DNA of 64,000 nt. Origin: Heligmosomoides polygyrus polygyrus (Eukaryota; Nematoda; Chromadorea; Rhabditida; Heligmosomidae). The position numbers and the translations under genes are program-made. The notes below the pieces were generated by a model, which saw only the letters and a program-made list of their open reading frames with translations, ran no database searches and was not told where the DNA came from. The stretch is taken from contig OX377203.1 of NCBI GenBank assembly GCA_947396885.1, positions 30,197,253 to 30,261,252 of the forward strand, in the 5' to 3' direction. Below, in pieces: positions 54,016 through 64,000 of this stretch; within the stretch, counting starts at the first letter, position 1, and each line of letters opens with the position of its first letter.

Positions 54016-55129
54016 CAACCCAAAAGGGAGCATCGCTAGAAAATCGAAACAAACTCAAACAGTGCGGCCTTTTCTGACTTGCAAACTGAAAGAAAGATCC
54101 TCTGGTATGACAATTCGGAGTTTCGATTCCTCACTAAAGGTACACAAAAAATGAGCACGGACAAGTTTTCGCGCTTTGTTGCGATCAGGCACTCCGATGC
54201 ACTGCATCGGCCTTCAGAGTAGTAAGGACCTTGATGAACCCCCGAATACGAAAATAAGCGCTTAACGTTCCTTCCAATTGCAAGTAGTCAACCGAAAATG
54301 GTATATGCGACTTGGTTGCTTCCGAATTTCGCGGTCACCTGATACGCGCAGTCCACGGTGTCCGATGCAATATATATTTGAAGCGAATTTTCAGTGGAGA
54401 CACCCCATCTCAGGCTAGTACTGCATTAAACACATCGTCTTGAACATAGTTAATTCTGGAAAGAAATAAGAATAGAAGTTTAGATAAGAACAGGGCTCGG
54501 AAGCAGAGAAGCAGAGCCCAAATGCCAGAGACTCAAAAATGGCACACAGAAAACGATGACACCTTCAAAGACGTCAGCGCAAGTCTCAGAACACGTCAGC
54601 CATGGAGAGCCGACTTACGTCGGTTCTCAGCTCCATAGTGCGACGGTCCAACCACCCCCGGGAACACCGTCACTGATAACGACAGCAGCAGCCCGATAAG
54701 CCGTCCCGGGAAAGGGAATTCACCCCACGAACACAGCGACAGCCTCGGGGCGGCGAATACGCGCAAAACGATACAGCAGAGGGTGTCCGAGAAATGTGCA
54801 CCCTGACTCGCGAAACTCCTGCAGGGAAAGAGCTTGAAGTTAACGTAGGACCTTTAAACGATGCCTGTGCCATTACAGAGACAACGGTATATTACGCAAA
54901 TTAGGGGAGACGGGAGTTACTCTAGACCAAAGTTCAGGCCGTTGCAATCTGCAAGCGCGAATGGATCAGCAGCGGAGATGAGGGAGTGATACATGGGTGA
55001 TACATCTAGGGAGTGTAGTTCTCCGTGTCAGCTTTTCTATTTTTCAGTTTTGGTTATTGGTGGCAATTTTACAAAGCGAAATGTGAGATGACATATTAGA
55101 ATCTAGACCTTCGCCCAAATTCTGTTACT

Positions 55130-55215
55130 CTCGGTGGGACCCGAACCACAATTTTCGATTTGGGGTTAGGCGACAGCCCATGTCTCTTCCGAGTGCGCTA
55201 CCACGCACCCATGAA
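55130..55215 (-). pseudogene. tRNA-like sequence (pseudo-tRNA or SINE head)
   Basis: On the minus strand GTGGTAGCGCACTCGG resembles a D arm and TGTGGTTCGGGTCCCAC a T arm with box B (A changed to G). The acceptor ends do not pair, so it is not a working tRNA. Confidence 0.4.
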
Positions 55216-55345
55216 GTAGATAAAGGTACTAGAAGATGAAGTATGACACAGAAGGCTATAAAAATTGTGTTCCAGAAACATGGTATGAATGTGTGATGTC
55301 CAGTAATTTAAGGGGGTTATGTTCCACATCAAGTAAGGCCTTTCA

Positions 55346-56294
55346 TTGGGTTGCTCGATAATTAGTGTCGTTTTTTCTCATAGATGGCACGAGCCGCGTA
55401 TTTTTATGTCGTAGTGATTTCTCGCTTACATTGCTATATTTCAAAGGTTAGACTTAGAATATCTTCTGTCAAAATATGAGCGCCATTAGTAGAAGGAAAA
55501 TGGACAATCAAAGGAAGCATTATCGGCATATTTTACTGTTTTGCTTCCGGAAGAGCAAAAATGCGATGCAAGTTCGGAAGAAATCATGAGAAGTTCATTG
55601 TGAGGACTGCCTTGCTGAATGCCAGTGTCAGCGTTGGTTTTCGCTTTCGCTCTGGAAATTTTAAAGGGCAAAATGCGCAATATATTGTCGTGTAATCACT
55701 ACCAACGACAACAAAATAGAGGCGTTAATGGAAACTGGATGTTTGGGTTGCTCACGAGTTAAAGGACATCCACCTTGCCAAACACATTAACGTATGCGAG
55801 GGCATAGTCTACTTCGAGCTGCTTCCAAGAAACCAAACGAATGATTCGAATGTCTACTGTCGTCAGCTTTCGAAATTGAACGAAGAAGTCAAGAAAAACG
55901 CCCTGAACTGGTCAATCACAAAGGCCTGATGTTCCATCATGATAACGCAAGTCCCCACTTCTCTTTGATAACAATGCAAAAATTAATAGAGAATTGGGAA
56001 CAACTGCCGCATCCGCCCTGACTTAGCACCATCAGATCACCATTTGCCTCGTTCCCTTTAGAGCCATTTGCCTGGTAAAACTTCTGATTCCGACCAAGCT
56101 GTTAAAAATGAGTTGCACTGGTTCTCAGCTTCTAAAAACCAAGGCTTCTTTGAACTTGGAATTTTTCAACTTACCGAAAGATGGCAATAGGATTTCCACC
56201 AAAATGGTCCGTATATCACTGATTAATGTTCGTTGTTAATATAAATAAATTCACTTTGAAAAATATGAAAAAATATAATTATCGAACAACCCAA
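55346..56294 (+). mobile_element. Decayed mariner element with recognisable ends
   Basis: It spans 949 bp. The ends TTGGGTTGCTCGATAATTA and its inverted counterpart TAATTATCGAACAACCCAA match with one difference in the first 19 bases. TA stands at the right flank and CA at the left, so the duplication has one change. Confidence 0.82.
55740..56220 (+). pseudogene. Mariner transposase relic
   Basis: Read across several frames it still shows the mariner catalytic core: VYFELLPRNQT, HHDNASPH with the second Asp, and downstream SDH-like and terminal segments. Stops and frameshifts are frequent. The N-terminal half is weaker. The sequence belongs to the irritans-like part of the family by general look. 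Confidence 0.75.
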
Positions 56295-56435
56295 TATATC
56301 TTGCAATGCCAACATGCTATACTAGGTGGAAAGAATATGTATGACTTCGCCTTGATCCGCGATGAGCAATGCAGCAAAACAGCGAAGCTCGCGGATTACT
56401 TGCGGTTGGTAGATTTGAGGTTTACCAAGGAAATA

Positions 56436-56897
56436 TCAGATTAGCGCCCAATCATCTTTGTGACTGAGGGACTCCGAAATCTTTGCGACAATCATCTTTG
56501 CAACTGGGGATTGAGGAGGGCGGCACCCCTCCCCAATCCCCAGTTGCATTTCTGAATGCGGCAACGAGTCGTGTATACTGACATCATGCAGCAGCCACGT
56601 TCTCATTGTGGTTGGACCACACATTCGACACCTTTGAGTCAGAACGTTGGCACTGGAACAAAATGCCAATCGTAAATGAACACTGAAGGAGCGGATCAAC
56701 TGATTTCGAAGGTAATGGGACGTGGAAGCACGACAGCGATGTCTTGTCTTCGACAGCGTGCTCGTTATGATTCTTGAAGGGAATGCTGACGGAATTCTTC
56801 CAGCGGTGAGGAGCTGACGAATTCTCCGTGATGGCAGCAATTTATTCCACAACATCAAAATGTTCGCCGCAAAGAAATAGGCAGATGTACAGAGCAC
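56436..56897 (-). other. Unidentified open frame of 153 codons
   Basis: It lies beside the decayed mariner at 55346-56294 and has no recognised motif. Near 56455-56545 a short inverted repeat (ATCTTTG..ACTGGGGATTGAGG, mirrored by CCCCAATCCCCAGTTGC) suggests repeat origin. Confidence 0.15.
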
Positions 56898-56899
56898 AG

Positions 56900-58320
56900 T
56901 CGCCCTGAGAAGCCGGCCTCGTTCGCAGTGTCTAAAGTCGCTTAACCCTCAGGACAACCACGCTTCACCAGTCCGCTATTTTGTCCCCTGGCTCTGAACG
57001 GCGGAAGTAGTGTGGCGTTCAGGACGAAGCAAACCCCTAACTAGGAGGGACTAGTGCGCACAGTATCTGATCGGCTGGAACCTTGCTCTTTGCACGACTA
57101 AGGTCGAGGGACTTGCGTTTCCACATTTCAGAGGCAGACGTGCTTCTGTTGGTACACACTACCGTTCAGAATTACCTTTCGGATAGTCTTCTGTTCTGTC
57201 ATACCTATACGAATTGGCACCAGTCCCGCTTAGTAGCAACAGAACGCTGAGACGATCACCACTGTCACCAGTGGGCAGTCTCGACGCGTTTTATAGTCCA
57301 AGTGAAAGTCATAGACGGTATTACTATCTGCACGAAGAATAAAGGCGCACCCCTCGGAGGGTAATTACCTTTATCGTCGAACTCCCCATCCATGTTCCCT
57401 AAATTTACATTATTTGCGCAAAGGAATGGGAGAAAGAAAAAACAGCCAATTCATCAAGAAGAATTCAGAGGCAACCTGGCTTCGTTAGTTAAGGAAACAG
57501 AACGCACTCTGTCGAGTTCACTCTGACCTCTGTCGGAACAAATTCACGAAGGACGTCTTAAAATTAGCTGAGTCTTGTGCCCTATGAATTCCGAACAAAC
57601 ATCGATCAATACTGAATAATCAAGTTTGGGAGCAGATGACAAAGTCTAATGGGCCACAACGACTGCCCGCGCCAGTCAGCGCCAGATGGCCGCCGAATCA
57701 CAAATTGATGAAGGACGCGATCCAGGTCTAGAATCGCATACCTGAGTGGCAATTTAGGAGTCGCTGTGGACGAGGCAGAGCAGCCGCAATTCCCCTGATC
57801 TCACGAGCTTCCCTAGCCACCATGCGTTGTCCTTCCTGACCACTCAAGCCGATTGTTTCTGCTCATGAGCATGACAAACCACACCGTTTCGCGCTTGCAA
57901 AGCACACAGATTCTACGATGTGTTGAAAGTGTCTGATTCAAGGGAATAGGTAGCTCAGCCCAAGCTAGACCGTTTCTCTAAAGGTGGACTGTCCCTTTAA
58001 TTATATATAGCCCTTTGAAAACTGGTCTCGCGTATGTTGCGTAAAAGTTCTTAACTGTTGTTTTCCCTTCTGTGCCACGATTGCTTAGGTTGTTTTTCGT
58101 CATCATTTATTTGTTGATTTTTCTGCATTCTACTCTCCGTGATGATGGATATGCTCTTTTAAACGTTGCTCCACTCGTAGTTTTGTTTGATAGTTCGAGT
58201 GGCCTGGATGTTTGCTTTATGACGTTCTGTTGTTGTTTCACATATTTATGCATACGTATGGATCCGTAAACAAATGAATAAATAAACAAACGACGAAGAA
58301 TAAGGCACGGCAATATTCAG
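56900..58320. other. Upstream flank, nothing recognised
   Basis: No open frame longer than about 70 codons and no repeat with clear ends was recognised. Confidence 0.45.
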
Positions 58321-58329
58321 TCCTTGGCT

Positions 58330-58635
58330 GGGATGCGCCATACGTTTTACTTCTACAGAATGTATGTGAAATTCGTTTGCATATTTGGCCTACACGGGTG
58401 CGTGGAGGCGGTTCCGGCTGCCGCATGCATACAACTCCAGATTCCAGGTTCGGATTTCTCGCGCAGGCCAACAAACCTTACGGGGTCAGTGGATTAGTAC
58501 CAGAGTTGTCCGGTAAGGAGAAAACACTGATTCACCCATTGGCTGGTCATCGCAATTCATTGTATAGGCCAAACACGCATTCAAACCGCCTCCACGACGT
58601 CCATTAGAAGCAGAAAAGGAATTAAATAACGCCTT
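58330..58635 (+). repeat. Dispersed MITE (CCAACCAAGCC family)
   Basis: It starts GGGATGCGCCATACGTTTTA and ends CCACGACGTCCATTAGAAGC, showing the inverted ends; the core has AGGTTCGGATTTCTCGC and TTAGTACCAGAGTTGTCC. Confidence 0.65.
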
Positions 58636-58698
58636 CCTTTATGTCGTTTCTTATTTGGCCCACTCAACTACTTACGGTGGACAAGCAATGGGCAAATA

Positions 58699-59480
58699 TT
58701 AGGTTGGAAAAAAGTCTCTTCACATTTCGAAAAGTTTTTTTCCGTCCTCCTTTTAAACACACTAGCCAGTATTCATTGCTGATTTCATAATCCTATCACA
58801 CTTGTCCACCGTTCGCACGCGGACTTAGGTCAAGACCCTTCTTGTACTTCGTTATCTATCCAATCTTCCGCACTCAATGCCAGATCTACCTCATGGCCAT
58901 TTTCGGCACATCACTCTTCATGAGTTCATTAAAGGATCTATAGCACGTCAGGCAGCCGAATAAAATTAAAGATATGTATGGCTTGGGATCTATTACTCAT
59001 CGCATCTGTTATGAATGGTTCGGAAAGTTTTTAAAGGGAGATTATGCACTCGAGGACAAAGCGAGGTCAGGAAGGCCAACTGAATTGGACGAAGCTGAAC
59101 CACTCCGTCTCCTTCGTACCGATAGTAGGCAGACGACACGTCATCTGGCAGAGAAGCTCGAAGTGCCTCATAGGATAGTGGGAAATCATCTGAAGGGTCT
59201 TGGCTTTGCATGGAATTTTGGAGCTTGGTTTCCACATGCCCTGTCAGACACTCAGTGCAAAACCACATGTTGCAAGACTCACAAGAGAAACAGTAAAGGA
59301 GCTGGGCTGGGAGGTAATGCCACAACCACCGTATAGCCCTGACCTCGCCCCTACCGACTACCAGTACCCAGTCTTTGGAGAAGTGTAGTGGAACCGAACG
59401 GAGTTTACCTCAATTGATTTGACATTGTAGTTGTAAAGTAATAAATCTTTGAAAAAATGAAAAGACTTTTTCCAACCCAA
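58699..59480 (+). mobile_element. Internally deleted mariner element (bandit-like class)
   Basis: The element is 782 bp between TA duplications (58697-58698, 59481-59482). The ends are TTAGGTTGG and CCAACCCAA, with matching AAAAAGTCT inside. It keeps the transposase N terminus and the last part of the catalytic domain but has lost the middle. Hookworms are known to carry a mariner called bandit; placing this copy in that family is inference. Confidence 0.82.
58974..59388 (+). pseudogene. Mariner transposase fragments: HTH part, then catalytic end
   Basis: The first frame (58974-59336) shows the DNA-binding half: ALEDKARSGRPTE, then RQTTRHLAEKL and VGNHLKGLG. The second frame (59200-59388) resumes at ELGWEVMPQPPYSPDLAPTDY, which carries the third catalytic Asp. 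The first two catalytic Asp residues are deleted, so it is non-functional. Confidence 0.82.
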
Positions 59481-59810
59481 TAGTGTTTATACTTCCCATG
59501 TACGACAAAGAGTCCCCATGACCTAGAATTATCACATGATCTAATGGGCTGCAGTTAAAGAACAGCGGTGTGGACAACGATTCGATCCAGGTTACCTTGG
59601 TTGGACTCGTAGAATGGCTATAGTAGACGCTAACAGCTTTCCAATAGTCCCCGCCGGGTGCCGGGGTGGTTAAGTGGGTTCTCCTCACTAGAAGTACATG
59701 AAGCACGTCGTCCTTCTCGTCCAGGGATCTCTCAAAAAGTCCGACCTACCGATTAGCGGATGTCCCCTGGGGTTTTGTTGTCGATGGAATCGGAATCCAG
59801 TCTCTTACGA

Positions 59811-60150
59811 GCCTTTAAGGCCCATGCACACTTCTGCGACACCGCGGCGCGGCAAGTGGGGCGACGTCTACCTCCGCGAAATCCGGTGGTCGCGGCGCGG
59901 TCCGTTAGAGCATCGTTATAGGCAACGGGGCCGACGTCCCAGTGCATGTCGCGCCGCTAGGAATGATTTGAACCATTCCAGCCTGCGGCACTCGGCGCGG
60001 CATCGTCGGCGATAGCCACCGCATTAGCCGAAAAAGTGTGCATGCCCCCTCTGCGGCACGTGTCGCTATGTCGCGCCGCGACCGCCGCGGCCTTATCCTT
60101 CATCATGGCCGTGCGGCGCTGTCGCAGAAGTGTGCATAGGCCTTTACACA
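59811..60150. mobile_element. GC-rich foldback element, second copy
   Basis: Ends CCTTTAAGGCCCATGCACAC and TGTGCATAGGCCTTTACACA are inverted; CTTCTGCGACA is mirrored by TGTCGCAGAAG. Many CGCGGCGC-type segments lie inside. Confidence 0.65.
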
Positions 60151-60159
60151 CCTGTTGCA

Positions 60160-61430
60160 GCACGGCACGTCAATTTTAAAGCGATTGCGAAGTATGAATG
60201 CGATGCGTGACCACCGTAAAACACTTGATTTTATACATCTTCTACGGATGTGTAAACTATGCCTCGCGGCTCCCGTCCAGCGAGTGACAGCGAGGCGCCT
60301 TACGTGATCGACACGACTAACACCCGATGACTTGGTCAATGTCTCTGGTGCACGAACTTCGACAAACGTAAAGAATTCTCTGGCCTCCCCTCACTTGCGT
60401 GAATTGCGGCACACGCAAGAAACCTCCGGAAATGAAGCTGACCAGGATCGGACATAGAAAAAATCGGACGAATCGATACGATTTTTAGGTGGAATGGGAA
60501 GAATAACAGCGATTCAGAACGAGTTCCTGCACAACGAGAAAAATATTGCTAAATAATTTCAAATGGAGATCACATAGGCCGCAGTATAGGCATGACTTCG
60601 TGTGTCCGCTATACCAAGGACAATTCTAGAAGAAACCGGAGCACGGCATAGTTACGGAAATTGCCGGAAGCAATTTTAAATGGTGAATACTTCGCAGGTG
60701 TCAATTTGACTTTTGTCGGATTAGCTAACAGGCAGTCGTTTGCTGGACGACTGCTACATTCAGCCTAGAAAAACGTCGTCAGCTAGGATCAAGCGTATCG
60801 AAGAAATCAGACGGAGTGAAAGTCATCGACGAAAGCGAGACAGGTCAGCAAGAAGTCAGAAGATAGAACCCTATCAACTGTTCCAAAGGAAAAGCCCGCT
60901 TCTTCGTTTTGCTGGAAATCAGCGTTTGATGACCGAGATCAAGGGAACTGACGGGAGTGGTCCGAGGTCTGCACATTATCCACAACCAATGCGGGGGAAA
61001 TGAATCACACAACTCACGACCATTAGGTGAACACCACAGCGAAACGCGTGTGCACAGCGGTGATCGAACATTGGAGGCGGGCGCGAGCTCGACGAGCGCA
61101 TCTGAGCAAACAGCGCTCTTTAAGTAACAACCTAACCGCCGCTGTTTGTGCGTCCGCAACGTGCAGTGGTCTGGCCGGTCAGTTTCGACTCCCAGTTTGC
61201 GCAGGAGAAGGGGCAGGACTTCACGTGCAAGTGCTTATTGCGAGCGAACGCATTATTCTTTTCATAAAGTCCATCACTGAACTATAAGTGTGGGAAGCTA
61301 GCGTGAGAACAGCGTCACTCAGTGACCTTTCAGTCCATACAGATTTGCAAAGGTTTCAAAGACATTTCCTAAAGGAATTTGGAAGAGTAGATAGCGTCAT
61401 ACTTCGTATTCAAAACACCGACACCGTTGT
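60160..61430. other. Upstream flank, nothing recognised
   Basis: Short frames at 60740-61003 and 61027-61287 have no family resemblance and no supported splice sites. Confidence 0.4.
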
Positions 61431-61439
61431 GCAGCTTAT

Positions 61440-61700
61440 TAACGAAAAATCAGGAAGCAGTTGGAGGAGGTGCAGGCTGTCGCGTGCACCTCATACGAGG
61501 TTCCTGGTTCGGATTTCCCGCCCTGGCCAACCAAGCCTTCCGTTCTTCCGGGGTCGATGAATTGTACCACTTGTCTGGAAAGGATAAAGCGCTGCCTTGT
61601 TCACTGGTTGGCCACCGTAAAACATTTCCTGGCCAAGTATGCATTCATATCACCTCTACGACATCCCGTAGAAGTAGAATGCGTGGCTCATCTACAAGGG
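61440..61700 (+). repeat. Dispersed MITE (CCAACCAAGCC family)
   Basis: The core reads GTGCAGGCTGTCGCGTGCAC, GGTTCGGATTTCCCGCC, GGCCAACCAAGCCTTCC and ends TAGAAGTAGAATGCGTGGC. Open frames here are repeat shadows. Confidence 0.65.
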
Positions 61701-62184
61701 ATTGAATAACGCCCCTTTATCCTCACCCTTATCCATCATGCTTTAGACAGAACTTGAAAACAAAGATTGCTCTTTAGGTAGCTGTTCATCACATCACATC
61801 ACTGGTGTGTAAAAAAATGTCTATTAATTATTCAAATAGTTATAGTCGGGAGCAAACGGCAGGCCGCCGCTCAAGCGGAGATCTCCGCCCACCTTGGTCG
61901 ATATTGTGAACCCTAGGCGTTCGGTCTAGTATAGGAGATCCTTTAACAAAAAAAAAAAAAATCAGCCGTCCTGTCTCTAGGTTATCTCGTCGAGCCAGTA
62001 CGACAGCGTATTTAATCAAACAGTGACATGCAGTGGTAGCGAAAGAAGCCTGAATAACCCCGTCAAAACAACCGAAATGCCAGAAACCGTTGCCAAAGGA
62101 GCAAACCGATCTGATGTAGATTTATGGCACGCACGAGGTAGGCACCAACTGCCGATTAGACCTCATGTTTGCGCTAGGCAACTC

Positions 62185-62430
62185 ATTAGTGGAATGCGCC
62201 GTAGATTCTACTCCTTATGGGATATCGTGGCGGGAAACTGACTGCGTGGGCGATGTAATGACTTGTAGCAGCCATCCGATGAAGAACTCAGTGTTCTGTC
62301 CAGAGAAATGTGGCACCAAATCACCAAGCCCAGCGAGGTGCAACGCTCGATTGGTTCGGGCGGGACACAAGCCTCAAGTCTTCATTCGGAGTGCACACAA
62401 GGGTGGGTGTCGTGTCTCCTTCAAATGCGC
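62185..62430 (-). repeat. Dispersed MITE (CCAACCAAGCC family), diverged
   Basis: GGAATGCGCCGTAGATTCTA at the start, then CATCCGATGAAGAACTCAGT and TGTGGCACCAA as in the other minus-oriented copies. Confidence 0.5.
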
Positions 62431-62489
62431 TACCCAGAACAGCAACGACAAAGATAGCAATGGTAAACAACGACGTTGGTTAATATCTT

Positions 62490-62670
62490 TTAGGATCCGC
62501 CACGCGTACTATTTTTGCAGAACGGCGTGGAGGTAATTTGAATTGGCCTACACGATGACTTGTGATGGCCAGTCAATGGACAAGTCCAAGTTTTGTCCTT
62601 TCCAGACGAGGCTGGCACCAATTCTACGATATCGGAAATAGAGAAGGGTTTGCTGGTGAATTCCTCTCCC
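62490..62670 (-). repeat. Dispersed MITE (CCAACCAAGCC family), partial
   Basis: It starts GGATCCGCCACGCGTACTAT and contains TGTCCTTTCCAGACGAGGCT and TGGCACCAATTCTACGATAT, then stops matching. Confidence 0.5.
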
Positions 62671-62699
62671 ATTTCGTAAGAATCGTGTGAATAGCCCAC

Positions 62700-64000
62700 T
62701 ATATATGACGCGTAATAAGATTATTATGTACGGGTTTCTCACTTCCCTACACAGAAAGGTTTCAAGCAGCAACAACTCGCTGCAGGTTAAAAATCTTCAT
62801 CCATCCCGAAACGAAAGTAAGCGTACGCGGAATACCAGGGAATATTTGGTAACAGCACGTCATTAAATTCGCAAGCATTATAGATAAAAGGATAGACCAC
62901 ATTTTATGGCTAATGAAACAAAGCGATGAAGTCATGAAGCGAACAAAAGAACACAGGGAAAGGAAGTGCAAAATGAACTAAAAAATTAACAGGTCGATAT
63001 CGTAGAATGATGAGGTGAGTGGCAGTGAAGAAGTAAGACATGAAGACATCTGCATCAATCAATTCCTGCGGATCCCGAATACATAATCATAGGCAATCCG
63101 TCAGGTTGAGGGAGACATCGCTTTCTGATTTAATAACGGTAGTCTAGCTACGAAAAATAGCAACAGCTTACGAAACAAGACGTGATACAAACAAATAACC
63201 GATGTTCATAGAAGAAGAGTGAGTTTCCATAGGGAAGGGGACACCTGCGCATACAAAGAACTGGATGTGGTCCACCAACCACGCCAATGTCGAAACTGGC
63301 CGCACCCTGGAGTTCCTTCTCTTGTTCGTTCTGTGCACAGAACACAACCAAAAGCTTTCGCTTTTCGCTAATGGGCCCTCTGCCCTATAAGGGTCGGGAG
63401 ATTGCCCTCAGTGGTGGAAATCGACAACAGCAAGAACTTTTCCGGTAGCCTACAGATGGAGCCTTGAAAAATTCCACACAGCTAGAGCATTGACCATACG
63501 AAATGAAGGACTGGCACGAAATTTCGGATGCGGCTCGGTTGGGCCGCTTCTCCCTTTGCATGCCACCCTCTAGCCGTCCTAGAACGGCTGCAGGGCTGCC
63601 TAATGAATGGGTTTAAGCAATGACCATGAACTGTCTACCTAATTACAAAGCCTATTTAGCTTCGCCTGCTCAACGAGTTCGTTCGTCACAAGCTAACCTT
63701 CCCTGTAAACCACACTGCTAACGTCATGTTCACGTTCGATCGAAGTAGAAGGACACCGTGAGGAGGCCTGCTAGCTCACTAGGAAGGAGGACACCTTTTA
63801 CGCTCACTGCTAAAGAAGCATGTTGTCCACCAGTCTTCTTGATAGCCTATTACTTGCGCAGTATATAGAACTCTGATCCTGTCATCGACGATTAGGAAGA
63901 AGGTTCACAGCGGCCAGATACAGATAAAGGACGAATGAGAGCAATGTTCTTATAGGCGACCTCAATCCTCTAAGAACATTACGACCTGGACTACCTCTAA
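62700..64000. other. Upstream flank, nothing recognised
   Basis: Only a scrap of the 112-bp tandem unit near 63300-63345 was recognised. Confidence 0.4.

Overview
This window looks like nuclear DNA of a clade V parasitic nematode, most likely a hookworm or another strongylid. The evidence is one split gene with short nematode-style acceptors (TTTCAG, TTTTCAG, GTTTAG) whose product closely resembles Caenorhabditis GLY-5, hookworm-type mariner and RTE elements, and introns swollen with repeats. No bacterial gene organisation is visible. The species call is inference.

The only complete host gene lies on the minus strand from 49327 down to 15722. It encodes a polypeptide N-acetylgalactosaminyltransferase (GT27 family, probably gly-5). 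I rebuilt it exon by exon from splice sites and reading phase. It has 12 constant exons for the signal anchor, stem and catalytic domain, a cluster of three alternative lectin alpha exons (22681-22791, 22529-22633, 18943-19044), and two constant exons for the beta and gamma repeats. Every junction is in phase, with no stop or frameshift. The predicted products are 620, 618 or 617 residues. About 1.9 kb of coding sequence is spread over 33.6 kb.

The introns and flanks are transposon territory. Intron 7 carries a full-length, uninterrupted RTE-like LINE in antisense (36632-39775) with a 15-bp target duplication and a tRNA-like 5' head. Introns 4, 11 and 12 each carry a roughly 1-kb hairpin element with mariner-type ends (42054-42994, 33216-34300, 27176-28227). 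Intron 1 holds an internally deleted mariner (45992-46887) and a tandem array with palindromic centres (about 47350-48345).

The 3' flank (1-15.7 kb) holds a Tc1/mariner foldback (3105-4001), three adjacent satellite arrays (5650-6390), a two-tier palindrome (9682-10146), a GC-rich hairpin nested in a MITE (11340-11880), a nested element (12345-12975), a mariner relic (13846-14440) and small LINE and Pao/BEL fragments. The 5' flank (49.4-64 kb) holds two more mariners (55346-56294, 58699-59480), a tRNA-like repeat, another GC-rich foldback (59811-60150) and several MITE copies. No second host gene could be supported.

The strongest biology is the three-way choice of lectin alpha exon in the glycosyltransferase. 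Next come the intact LINE with its tRNA-like head and the many hairpin-forming repeats inside one transcription unit. Repeat borders were read by eye and are approximate unless target duplications are given.
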